Source: Sphaerisporangium fuscum
Lineage (GTDB): Bacteria > Actinomycetota > Actinomycetes > Streptosporangiales > Streptosporangiaceae
Assembly (NCBI RefSeq): GCF_018531465.1
Contig: NZ_JAHDTF010000005.1
Coordinates: 186,001 to 250,000, forward strand
Direction: 5' to 3'
Length of the DNA: 64,000 nt
Notes under the pieces: generated by a model
Database searches by the model: none
What the model was told of the DNA's origin: nothing
The model's input: the letters and a program-made list of their open reading frames with translations, nothing else
Translations under genes and position numbers: made by a program
Shown: positions 36,041-43,861 of the stretch, in pieces
Layout of the letters: every line of letters begins with the position of its first letter
Numbering within the stretch: position 1 is the stretch's first letter

Positions 36041-36535
36041 TCAGGCCCGGGCGTCGTCCCAGGGCTTGCTCTGGAGGAAGTAGGTGTCGTAGAGCTCCTG
36101 GACGTCCAGCAGGCTCTCCGGCGGCACCTTGCCGTAGGCGATGCGCTCCAGGTGGCGGAAGTACTCGAAGCGTTCGACGCCCGGCGTGATGACGATGAGG
36201 ATGTCGGCGTTCTCTCCCGGGGCCGCGGCGAAGGCGTGGGCGAGACCGGGCGGGACGATGACCAGGTCGCCGCGCTCGGCGGTGACGACCTGCTCGCCGG
36301 ACAGCAGCTGGGCCGTGCCGTCCAGCATGTAGAACAGCTCGGCGGAGTTGGCGTGGTGGTGCGGCTTGGCGCCGTCCGCGCCGTCGGTCAGGGTGACGCG
36401 CTGGGTCGAGAGGGCGCCACCGGTCGAGCTGCTGTCGGCCAGCAGCCTGATGGTGGTGGGGGCTTGGCCGATCACTTCCGCCTCGGCGGAGCGGACGACA
36501 ACGGACTCGGCGAAGTTCGGCACGATGAGCGTCAT
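36041..36535 (-). CDS. cupin-domain protein
   Basis: 164 aa. The single cupin fold has metal-site His residues in KPHHHANSAELFYMLDG and, in motif 2, PPGLAHAFAA. The C-terminal tail (YDTYFLQSKPWDD) is typical of small cupins of unknown substrate. It follows the DUF4267 gene on the same strand and may be co-regulated by the divergent TetR. Enzyme or storage role unknown. Confidence 0.88.
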   Translation of the reverse strand: MTLIVPNFAESVVVRSAEAEVIGQAPTTIRLLADSSSTGGALSTQRVTLTDGADGAKPHHHANSAELFYMLDGTAQLLSGEQVVTAERGDLVIVPPGLAHAFAAAPGENADILIVITPGVERFEYFRHLERIAYGKVPPESLLDVQELYDTYFLQSKPWDDARA

Positions 36536-36571
36536 TTCGTATTACTCCTTCAAGCTGTCAAGACAGAGGTG

Positions 36572-36943
36572 TCAGATGGCGAACAGGAGGGCGGCGCCGG
36601 CGAGCATGACCACGGCGGTGGCGAAGTGGACGCCGAACGCGGTGGCCTTGGCGCCCCCGTAGCGCAGAACGATGGAGGTGTCGACGAACGGGAGGATGGC
36701 CCCGACGAGCATGAACCAGGCCTCGGCGCGGGCGCCCACGAAGACGAGAAGGGCGAGACCGAGAAGGCCGTAGCAGCCGTCGCGCATCCCCTTGATCGTC
36801 AGGTAGGCACGGTCTCCGTCCGGCTTGGCCGGGACGCCGTACCCGGCGGCGGCGGGCACAGGGACGGTGAGGAACCGGAAGCCGATGAAGAGGAAGAGCA
36901 GGTTGAGAACGATGGCGAGCCCGTAGGCAACGGTAGTGAGCAT
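36572..36943 (-). CDS. DUF4267 small membrane protein
   Basis: 123 aa, four hydrophobic helices, ATG start. The sequence (LTIKGMRDGCYGLLGLALLV) matches the DUF4267 family of membrane proteins often paired with TetR regulators. It is 36 bp upstream of the cupin gene on the same strand and divergent from the tetR gene. Both operator-like repeats lie in its upstream region. Confidence 0.85.
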   Translation of the reverse strand: MLTTVAYGLAIVLNLLFLFIGFRFLTVPVPAAAGYGVPAKPDGDRAYLTIKGMRDGCYGLLGLALLVFVGARAEAWFMLVGAILPFVDTSIVLRYGGAKATAFGVHFATAVVMLAGAALLFAI

Positions 36944-36958
36944 CTCGGGTTTCCTTTG

Positions 36959-36971
36959 CTAGCACCGCTAG
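36959..36971. promoter_or_regulatory. TetR operator candidate 1
   Basis: CTAGC-ACC-GCTAG: 5-bp arms with a 3-bp spacer, 16 bp before the DUF4267 start. Identical arms and spacing recur exactly 50 bp away (37009), which argues against chance. Confidence 0.65.
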
Positions 36972-37008
36972 GAGCAAGAGCGACACTAACATAGCCTCGA
37001 CAGCAGCG

Positions 37009-37021
37009 CTAGCGGCGCTAG
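37009..37021. promoter_or_regulatory. TetR operator candidate 2
   Basis: CTAGC-GGC-GCTAG, ending 10 bp before the tetR start codon and within a larger AGCGCTAGCGGCGCTAG context. It is 50 bp from candidate 1, placing the two on nearly the same helix face if the repeat is 10 bp per turn. Confidence 0.65.
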
Positions 37022-37031
37022 ACTATTTGTC

Positions 37032-37604
37032 ATGTCGATCCAGACGCGCCGCGAGCGCGAGCGAGCAGAACGGGAGCGGTTGATCGTCACGGCCGCACGA
37101 GAGCTGGCGGAGTCAGAGGGCTGGGACGCGGTGACGACGCGGCGGCTGGCCGAGGAGATCGAGTACAGCCAGCCGGTCCTCTACAGCCACTTCAAGGGCA
37201 AAGACGCGATCATGGCGGCGGTCGCCGTCGAGGGCTGCGCCGAGCTGGCCATCGAGCTGCGCGCCGCCCGCACAGCGGCGTCCGACCCCCGGCAGGCCCT
37301 GACCGGCATCGCGACCGCCTACTCGTCGTTCGGCGAGCGGCGCCCGGCGCTGTACGACGCGATGTTCACGCACATCGTCGACCTGCCGTTCGCCACCCCC
37401 GAAGCGCCGGCCCCACTGCAGGAGGCGTTCGGCGAGCTCCGCGAGGCCGTACTGCCGTTCGCGGGGGACGACGACGTGGACGTCCTCACCGAGACCCTCT
37501 GGAGCGGGCTGCACGGGCTTCTCACGCTCATGCGCAACGGCCGGCTCCTCGGTGGGCATCACGAGGAGCGCCTGGCGACGCTGATCAAGCGGTTCTGCGG
37601 CTGA
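37032..37604 (+). CDS. TetR/AcrR-family regulator
   Basis: 190 aa, ATG start. N-terminal TetR HTH: LIVTAARELAESEGWDAVTT, then EEIEYSQPVLYSHFKGKDAI. The C-terminal ligand domain (AYSSFGERRPALYDAMF) resembles the TetR_C_13/WHG-type. Divergent from DUF4267-cupin; two matching inverted repeats in the shared promoter suggest that it controls itself and that pair. Confidence 0.93.
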   Translation: MSIQTRRERERAERERLIVTAARELAESEGWDAVTTRRLAEEIEYSQPVLYSHFKGKDAIMAAVAVEGCAELAIELRAARTAASDPRQALTGIATAYSSFGERRPALYDAMFTHIVDLPFATPEAPAPLQEAFGELREAVLPFAGDDDVDVLTETLWSGLHGLLTLMRNGRLLGGHHEERLATLIKRFCG

Positions 37605-37733
37605 CCCAGGACCTCGGCCTGCCCGGCGGTACGGAGAGCCCCGCCGCAGCACCCGAAGAGCCGACGAGGCTCCGGCGGGGCGTACCCGGAACGGGCCGAT
37701 CCCGGTGGCCGGGGAGGCCACGCCAGGGGTGAC

Positions 37734-37809
37734 GAAAAAGAGGCGACCCCCGCCGGGGGGGGAGAGCGGGGGTCGCCAACCGGTCCGGCTCCGGGGGGGG
37801 TAGAGCCGG
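37734..37809 (-). terminator. double hairpin with minus-strand T-run
   Basis: Reading leftward: CCGGCTC/GAGCCGG (37785-37791 with 37803-37809), then the perfect 12-bp GGCGACCCCCGC/GCGGGGGTCGCC (37742-37753 with 37766-37777), then TCTTTTT. The T-run is on the minus strand, so it ends a leftward transcript coming from the 37.8-38.4 kb interval. It may also stop tetR transcription. Confidence 0.65.
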
Positions 37810-38198
37810 TCCCGTTTCAGAAGAAAGCTTTCAAGGTCCGCCGCGACGCGGGCAAGGGATCGTAAAACGTGACCCAAGCTCGATCGCCACAGTCATGTGG
37901 ACACCAACGTATGGTGCCCGATGAACTCAAGTTCCGTCGAGGAGCAATCTCTAATTTCCAGTGGTTTTTTTCGGCGGTAGCGGATCGGCTACTGGAAGTA
38001 TGCGAAAAACGGCGTACCGGAAGCCTCATCACCGAGGGTGATCGAGACCGTTTCACACCGGCCTGTCAGGGCCGCCCACCCGCCCGGGACCGGTGGCATC
38101 TCACCGGTTCGTGCCACATGCTCCCCGACCGGCCCGAGGCAGGCCAGAAGTCGGTAAAGGTCTTGGTCCGAGGGGTTCCCATCAGCCCGGATCCGTCG
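37810..38198. other. non-coding, lower-GC interval
   Basis: Frames of 79 codons (minus) and 110 codons (plus) exist, but their third positions are not GC-biased, unlike all real genes here, so I do not call them. Small dyads CACCA/TGGTG (near 37911) and TTCCA...GTAGC-GGATCG-GCTACTGGAA (37957-38000) and a T7 run are visible. On the minus strand this would be the body of an RNA ending at the terminator at 37734. Confidence 0.5.
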
Positions 38199-38366
38199 TA
38201 GAAAGGTCTCACGGACTCAATGTTCGCGTACGACCGCCGGGCACCCACGCGCGACCAGCCGCGGGAGGCGCGTCGAGCCGGGCTTGACCCGCTCAGACGA
38301 TACGAGGTGCACGCTTGGTAACCCGGCGTGTCGTACCGGCGGCGGCGTCCCACACCAGGGACGCCG
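38199..38366 (+). ncRNA. candidate 6S-like (Ms1/scr3559-class) RNA
   Basis: A rod-like fold can be read: GTACGAC+CGCCGGG (38228-38241) pairs with CCCGGCG-T-GTCGTAC (38322-38336), 14 bp with one bulge. Inside it CACC (38242-38245) pairs with GGTG (38306-38309), and two apical hairpins follow (ACGCGC/GCGCGT, 38247-38273; GAGcCGGG/CCCGCTC, 38275-38294). A 9-bp hairpin (38343-38351/38358-38366) follows as a possible terminator. In mycobacteria and Streptomyces the 6S-like RNA lies just here, next to the Rv3662c/SCO3559-type gene and between tad/ssd and acs. Ends and strand are inferred. Confidence 0.42.
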
Positions 38367-38408
38367 TTCGCCTGTGTGTGGGGGTGTCTCAGCCGCGCCG
38401 CCGGCCCC

Positions 38409-39194
38409 TCAGCCTCGCTGCAACGCCTCGCAGATCGCCGTCGCCTCGCGGGCGCCCAGCTCGACCGCGCTCGCGCAGTGCCGTACCCAGCCGCCGACCC
38501 CCTCGGCCGTCCCCTTGAGGTAACCGCGCAGGCTCTCGGCGTACGCCTGCCCGAGGTCGGCGTGGCCCACCTCGACCGCCACCAGCGACTTCGGATCGAG
38601 CCCGAACTCCACCAGCGTCAGCCGCTCCGCCGCTCTGGCCACCAGCCCGTCGGCCGTCCCGAACGGGCGCAGCACGGCGAGCTCGGCGTGGACGATCGCG
38701 GCGAGCACGAGCGCGGGGGCCTTGGATTCGCCGGTGATCAGCGTCACCAGCGCCGAGACCCGCCCCGCCGTGGCCTGCGCCCCGGGCGCCGGACCGATCT
38801 CGAGCGGGTCGGCGGCCTCGGAGGCGGCCCGCGGGCGTCCGAGGAGATCGTCGCCGACGAGTCCCACGGCGGCCAGGGCGTGCAGCCGGGCGAGAACCTG
38901 CCGGGGCGCCGTGCGCCAGGTGGCGCCGAGCCTGCCCACCTCGGAGGACACGCGAAGAGCTCCTTGGGCGACCGGCGAGCCGGCCTCGCCCGAGCGCAGC
39001 GACGCCAGCGGGATGTCGGCGCCTTCGAGAGCCGCCGAGGCCCGCGCGCCTCTCAGGGCGGACTCCGCCGACACCTCGGGCCCGCGACGGCGCAGCACCC
39101 GGTGCCTGTACAGCTTGTCGACCGCGGCGCGGGCGTTCTGCACGGCCTCGGGCACACCGGGCAGTTCGGCGATGGCAGCCAGTGGGTCGCTCAC
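38409..39194 (-). CDS. degenerate Fic-domain protein (Rv3662c/SCO3559-type)
   Basis: 261 aa. The GTG was chosen for GGGAGG upstream. The C-terminal half contains LRPFGTADGLVARAAERL, which aligns with the Fic motif HPFx(D/E)GNGRxxR: the catalytic His is replaced by Arg and GNGR by ADGLVA, so AMP transfer is very unlikely. The N-terminal region (ALRGARASAALEGADIPL) contains an S/T-x-x-x-E/G-like helix resembling the inhibitory motif of Fic proteins. It is conserved next to the 6S-like RNA in other actinobacteria. Role unknown. Confidence 0.82.
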   Translation of the reverse strand: MSDPLAAIAELPGVPEAVQNARAAVDKLYRHRVLRRRGPEVSAESALRGARASAALEGADIPLASLRSGEAGSPVAQGALRVSSEVGRLGATWRTAPRQVLARLHALAAVGLVGDDLLGRPRAASEAADPLEIGPAPGAQATAGRVSALVTLITGESKAPALVLAAIVHAELAVLRPFGTADGLVARAAERLTLVEFGLDPKSLVAVEVGHADLGQAYAESLRGYLKGTAEGVGGWVRHCASAVELGAREATAICEALQRG

Positions 39195-39606
39195 GCCTCC
39201 CGACCCTACCGGCCGGTAGCCGGAGACCTCACAGCACCGCCCCTGGGTCAACGCCCGGTCAAGGTGGCGCCAGGGAGGGGGTACCGGAGGCCGTCACTTA
39301 CCAAGGATGCTTCCCCGAGAGGTCAAGACTGGGCCGCTCTGAATGCTCCCGGGCCGCTGGGCGCACGCTTCGTACCGTTCAACGCGGTCCCGCTGAAAAC
39401 CCCTCTCCCCCGTGTCGCATTTATTGTTAGATATCATTCCCGCAACGAATCCGCAGCTTTTGTGACTGCCTGTTAAGTCGGTTGTGAACGGCTTCGGACT
39501 CGCCGGACCTCCGCCTAGAGTGAGCAGGGACCACTTGTCCCCCCCGCCCCCCTGCTGGTGAAGTGGGACCCAGCCAATCGAGCCAGGCCATGTGAAGGAG
39601 TACGTT
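39195..39606. other. acs promoter region
   Basis: 412 bp between divergent genes. An AT-rich patch (39415-39480) with GTTAGATATCATTC is the most promoter-like part. Half-sites TGTGA occur at about 39466 and 39485 without a matching TCACA arm, so I do not call a Crp site. A C-run precedes the acs ribosome site. Confidence 0.5.
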
Positions 39607-41583
39607 GTGGCCCCGGAAACCCCTGGTCGCGAGACCCAGGAGACTCTGTCGAACCTGCTTCACGAAACGCGGCGCTTCGAGCCCCCGGCGGACCTCGCGG
39701 CGGCCGCGAATGTGACGGCCGACGCCTACGACGAGGCGGCCAACGACCGCCTCGGCTTCTGGGAGCGGGCGGCCGACCGGCTGAGCTGGGGCCGGCGCTG
39801 GGACACCACCCTGGAGTGGAACCCGCCTTTCGCCAAGTGGTTCCTCGGCGGCACGCTGAACGTCGCCTACAACTGCGTCGACCGGCACGTCGAGGCGGGG
39901 CGCGGTGACAAGGTGGCGTACTACTGGGAGGGCGAGCCCGAGGGCGACAGCCGCACCATCACCTACGCCGACCTGCAGCGCGAGGTCGCCAAGACCGCCA
40001 ACGCCCTGACCGAGCTGGGGGTGGGCAAGGGCGACCGCGTGGCGATCTACATGCCGATGATCCCCGAGCTGCCCATCGCGATGCTGGCCTGCGCCCGCAT
40101 CGGCGCCATCCACTCGGTGGTCTTCGGAGGCTTCTCCGCCTCCGCGCTGAGCGGCCGCATCCAGGACGCCGACGCCAAGCTCGTCATCACCGCCGACGGC
40201 GGCTTCCGCAGGGGCGCGCCGAGCGCGCTCAAGCCGACCGTGGACCAGGCCGTCGCCGAGTGTCCCGGCGTCGAGCACGTGCTGGTCGTCCGCCGCACGG
40301 GCGAGGACGTCGCCGTCACCGACAAGGACATCTGGTGGCACGACCTGGTCGAGCGGCAGAGCGACCGGCACGAGGCCGTCCAGCACGACGCCGAGGACCC
40401 CCTCTACATCCTCTACACCAGCGGCACGACCGGTAGGCCGAAGGGCATCCTGCACACCACCGGCGGCTACCTCACGCAGATCGCCTGGACCCACCACGCG
40501 GTCTTCGACCTCAAGCCGGAGACCGACGTCTACTGGTGCACCGCCGACATCGGCTGGGTCACCGGCCACTCCTACATCGTGTACGGCCCCCTCGCCAACG
40601 GCGCGACCAGCGTGATCTACGAGGGCACCCCCGACACGCCCCACAAGGGGCGGTTCTGGGAGATCGTCCAGAAGTACGGCGTCACCATCCTGTACACCGC
40701 GCCGACCGCGATCCGTACGTTCATGAAGTGGGGCGACGACATCCCCGCGAAGTACGACATGTCGTCGCTGCGCGTGCTCGGCTCCGTCGGCGAGCCGATC
40801 AACCCCGAGGCGTACGTCTGGTACCGCGAGCACATCGGCGGCGAGCGCTGCCCGGTCGTCGACACGTGGTGGCAGACCGAGACGGGCGGCATCATGATCA
40901 CCCCGCTGCCGGGTGTGACGGCCGCCAAGCCGGGCGCCGCGATGCGCCCGCTGCCCGGCATCGTCGCCGACGTGGTGGACGACCTCGGGCAGTCGGTGCC
41001 GAACGGCGGCGGCGGCTTCCTCGTCGTCCGCGAGCCGTGGCCGTCCATGCTCCGGGGCATCTGGGGTGACGAGCAGCGCTACAAGGACACCTACTGGTCG
41101 CGCTTCGAGGGCATGTACTTCCCCGGCGACGGCGCCAAGCGCGACGAGGACGGCGACCTGTGGCTGCTCGGCCGCGTGGACGACGTGATGCTGGTCTCCG
41201 GCCACAACATCTCGACCACCGAAGTGGAGTCGGCGCTGGTCTCCCACCCCAAGGTGGCCGAGGCCGCCGTGGTCGGCGCCACCGACCCGATCACCGGTCA
41301 GGCGATCGTGTCGTTCGTCATCCTGCGCGGCAGCGCCGAGGAGAGCCCCGACATCGCCAAGGAGCTGCGCGACCACGTCGCCAAGTCCCTCGGCCCGATC
41401 GCCAAGCCGCGCCAGATCCTGGTGGTGCCCGAGCTCCCCAAGACCCGGTCCGGGAAGATCATGCGCCGTCTGCTCCGCGACGTCGCCGAGAACCGCAGCA
41501 TCGGTGACGTCACCACGCTGGCCGACAGCTCGGTGATGAACCTCATCTCGCAGAAGCTCCCCGCCGCGCCGAGCGAGGACTGA
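39607..41583 (+). CDS. acs: acetyl-CoA synthetase
   Basis: 658 aa. GTG at 39607 was chosen because AAGGAG is 6 bases upstream; another GTG 15 bases earlier lacks one. AMP-forming synthetase motifs are [31 protein letters not shown] and [11 protein letters not shown], the last carrying the lysine that is acetylated to control the enzyme. It makes acetyl-CoA from acetate, CoA and ATP. It lies in the conserved block seen around acs in Streptomyces and mycobacteria and ends at a strong terminator. Confidence 0.97.
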   Translation: MAPETPGRETQETLSNLLHETRRFEPPADLAAAANVTADAYDEAANDRLGFWERAADRLSWGRRWDTTLEWNPPFAKWFLGGTLNVAYNCVDRHVEAGRGDKVAYYWEGEPEGDSRTITYADLQREVAKTANALTELGVGKGDRVAIYMPMIPELPIAMLACARIGAIHSVVFGGFSASALSGRIQDADAKLVITADGGFRRGAPSALKPTVDQAVAECPGVEHVLVVRRTGEDVAVTDKDIWWHDLVERQSDRHEAVQHDAEDPLYILYTSGTTGRPKGILHTTGGYLTQIAWTHHAVFDLKPETDVYWCTADIGWVTGHSYIVYGPLANGATSVIYEGTPDTPHKGRFWEIVQKYGVTILYTAPTAIRTFMKWGDDIPAKYDMSSLRVLGSVGEPINPEAYVWYREHIGGERCPVVDTWWQTETGGIMITPLPGVTAAKPGAAMRPLPGIVADVVDDLGQSVPNGGGGFLVVREPWPSMLRGIWGDEQRYKDTYWSRFEGMYFPGDGAKRDEDGDLWLLGRVDDVMLVSGHNISTTEVESALVSHPKVAEAAVVGATDPITGQAIVSFVILRGSAEESPDIAKELRDHVAKSLGPIAKPRQILVVPELPKTRSGKIMRRLLRDVAENRSIGDVTTLADSSVMNLISQKLPAAPSED

Positions 41584-41604
41584 TCACCTCCGACAAGCCG
41601 TACT

Positions 41605-41636
41605 GAAGGGCGCGGATCCCCGGATCCGCGCCCTTC
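41605..41636 (+). terminator. strong hairpin terminator after acs
   Basis: GAAGGGCGCGGATCC (41605-41619) and GGATCCGCGCCCTTC (41622-41636) form a perfect 15-bp stem with a minimal loop, 21 bp after the stop codon. Confidence 0.85.
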
Positions 41637-41882
41637 ATGGCTCCCCGGCCCGGCCACTCATCGGACACGATCTCTAGTCTTGGACTGGATGTGCCCGGTG
41701 TCCGGTTCGCCGGTGAATCTCGTTCATCCGGTCATGCCCGGTGTGATAGCGGGGGCGGTGAATGGGAAGTTCCCGGGCATACTCCGGCGCGTCCGGCACC
41801 TCGGCCGGGGCGGAGAGGCGCGACGATTAGCAGCATCACGCAGGATGAATGTGTCCCGAGAATTCCCGATAGGAGAGCAGAT

Positions 41883-42407
41883 ATGGCCGCTCCGCCAGAG
41901 GAGGAGTCGCTAGGCGCCCTCGTCGCCCAGGCGAGCCACCACATATCCACCCTGGTCCGCTCGGAGATCGAGCTGGCGAAGGCCGAGCTGAAATTCGACG
42001 CCAAACGGGTCGGCACGGCGGCCGGGCTGTTCGGCGTGGCGGCGTTCATGCTCCACCTGTGCCTGATCCTGGCGTCGTTCGCGATCGCCTACGGCCTGGT
42101 GCAGCTCGGGATGATGCCCTGGCTGGCCTTCACCATCGTGACCGCCTTCTACTTCGTGGTGGCCCTGCTGCTCGCCGTGGTCGGGTACCGCCGCCTGAAG
42201 GGCCTGGCCGGGATGAAGCGCACCGCCCGCAGCCTGAAGAACCTCAAGGGCGTCGCCAAGCCCGAAGAGGAGCCTGCGGCCGTCACCGGCTCCACGCGCC
42301 GGCCCGCACCGTACACCGGCCCGACGGCCGGGGAGGTCGGCCACCACCGCGTGCCGATCGCCACCGAGCCCGAGGGCGGCTCCGGGCCCGGACCCGCGGG
42401 CCCGTGA
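41883..42407 (+). CDS. phage-holin-family membrane protein (PF07332-like)
   Basis: 174 aa, ATG with GGAG upstream. An amphipathic N terminus (SLGALVAQASHHISTLVRSE), two membrane helices, and a basic tail. The family name comes from similarity to holins, but the chromosomal members in this conserved block (mycobacterial Rv3669-type position) have no known lysis role. Upstream 41637-41882 holds only the promoter region. Confidence 0.85.
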   Translation: MAAPPEEESLGALVAQASHHISTLVRSEIELAKAELKFDAKRVGTAAGLFGVAAFMLHLCLILASFAIAYGLVQLGMMPWLAFTIVTAFYFVVALLLAVVGYRRLKGLAGMKRTARSLKNLKGVAKPEEEPAAVTGSTRRPAPYTGPTAGEVGHHRVPIATEPEGGSGPGPAGP

Positions 42408-42417
42408 GCAGGCCGTG

Positions 42418-43341
42418 ATGGCGCGTCCTGACGAGTCGCTGGCCCGCCTCGACGGGCCCTGGAGCCACCGGTCGGTGCACGCGGGGAACGGCATGTTCCA
42501 CGTCGTCGAGGCCGGCGACGGGCCGCTGGTGCTGCTGCTGCACGGCTTCCCCCAGTTCTGGTGGACCTGGCGCCACCAGCTGGTGTCGCTGCCCGCGGCC
42601 GGGTACCGCGCGGTCGCGGTCGACCTGCGCGGGTACGGCGCGAGCGACAAGCCGCCGCGCGGGTACGACCTGCCCACGCTGGCCGGCAACATGGCGGGGC
42701 TGATCAGGGCCATGGGCGAGACGTGCGCGATCGTGGTGGGGCACGACTGGGGCGGCCTGGTCGCCTGGACGATGGGCGCGATGGACCCCAAGGCGGTGCG
42801 CCGCCTGGTCACCGTGTCCGCCCCGCACCCGCTGCGGCTGCGCCAGGCCATGCTGACCGACCCGTTCGGGCAGCTCAAGGCGAGCGCGCACCTGCTGGGC
42901 TTCCAGCTTCCCCTGCTGCCTGAGCGGCGGCTGACCCGCGACGGCGCGGCGCGCGTCGGACGGCTGCTGGAGGCCTGGTCGGGGCCGGCGTGGCCCGAGG
43001 AGGACGTCTCCCGCACCTACCGGGACGTCTTCGGCATCCCCACCGTCGCCCACTGCGCCCTGGAGTACCACCGCTGGTTCATCCGCTCGCAGTTCCGGCC
43101 GGACGGCATGCGGTACCGCGCGCTCATGCGCACCGAGCTCGAGATGCCCACGCTGCAGATGCACGGCTCGCTCGACACCTGCATGCTGCCGCGCACCGCG
43201 CAGGGGTCCGGCAGGTACGTCGCCGCGCCGTACCGCTGGCGGCTCATCGAGGGAACCGGCCACTTCCCCCACGAGGAACGCCCGGAGTCGTTCGACGCCG
43301 AGCTGCTGGGCTGGCTCGCCGACTCCGAACCCGACAGGTGA
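42418..43341 (+). CDS. alpha/beta-hydrolase (epoxide-hydrolase/EphE-like)
   Basis: 307 aa; GTG at 42415 and ATG at 42418 are both possible. Oxyanion motif HGFPQFWWTWRHQL, nucleophile Asp in GHDWGGLVAW, and a late His in IEGTGHFPHEE give an Asp-based triad, as in epoxide hydrolases and haloalkane dehalogenases. It occupies the same place as ephE beside marP in mycobacteria. The substrate is unknown. Confidence 0.88.
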   Translation: MARPDESLARLDGPWSHRSVHAGNGMFHVVEAGDGPLVLLLHGFPQFWWTWRHQLVSLPAAGYRAVAVDLRGYGASDKPPRGYDLPTLAGNMAGLIRAMGETCAIVVGHDWGGLVAWTMGAMDPKAVRRLVTVSAPHPLRLRQAMLTDPFGQLKASAHLLGFQLPLLPERRLTRDGAARVGRLLEAWSGPAWPEEDVSRTYRDVFGIPTVAHCALEYHRWFIRSQFRPDGMRYRALMRTELEMPTLQMHGSLDTCMLPRTAQGSGRYVAAPYRWRLIEGTGHFPHEERPESFDAELLGWLADSEPDR

Positions 43342-43360
43342 CCGAACGCAGGAGGAACCC

Positions 43361-43861
43361 GTGAGCCCGCAGACGATCGGACGGGACAGGGATCCCGCCG
43401 GGCGGCCCCGAAACGCCCGCCCGCGCGACGCCCTGGGCCGTCCTCTGCCCAAGGGGGCGGCCGGCGTGGAGCGCGTGCCCGACGACTACGCGCCGAGCCC
43501 TGAGCAGGCCCTGGACGACGCCCTGCGCTACCTCGCCGAGGAGCGGCCGTTCCACGCCCACGAGGTGCTGGAGGCCCGCTGGAAGACCGGCCCGTCGGCC
43601 GAGCGCGGCCTGTGGCAGGGGCTGGCGCAGATCTGTGTGGGGCTGACCCACATCCAGCGGGGCAACGTGCGCGGGGCCGCCACCCTGCTGAGGCGCGGCG
43701 CGGACCGGATCACGCAGTACGGCTCCGGCGCGCCGGGCGCGGTGGCCTTCGACCTGGAGGGGACGGCCCGCACGGCCCGCTTGCTGGCGGACGACCCGGC
43801 CGCCGACCCTTCCGCCGCGATCGCCCGCGTGGCCGCCACCCTGCGCCCGGCGACCGCCTAG
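43361..43861 (+). CDS. DUF309 family protein
   Basis: 166 aa, GTG with AGGAGG upstream. The DUF309 helical core is FHAHEVLEARWK then GLWQGLAQICVGLTHIQRGN; the N-terminal 45 residues are disordered and Pro/Arg-rich. Its TAG stop overlaps the TAG of the convergent marP-like gene through a shared CTAG. Function unknown. Confidence 0.88.
   Translation: MSPQTIGRDRDPAGRPRNARPRDALGRPLPKGAAGVERVPDDYAPSPEQALDDALRYLAEERPFHAHEVLEARWKTGPSAERGLWQGLAQICVGLTHIQRGNVRGAATLLRRGADRITQYGSGAPGAVAFDLEGTARTARLLADDPAADPSAAIARVAATLRPATA

Noticed and set aside
37817-38056. 79-codon minus-strand frame that ends 8 bp before the double-hairpin terminator
   Set aside because: Position is attractive, but third codon positions are only about half G/C, in contrast to all real genes here, and there is no ribosome site or recognised motif. 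An RNA is more plausible than a protein.
37869-38201. 110-codon plus-strand frame
   Set aside because: Same poor codon bias; overlaps the structured interval; no ribosome site.
39460-39500. Crp site in the acs promoter
   Set aside because: TGTGA half-sites occur, but no TCACA partner at proper spacing.
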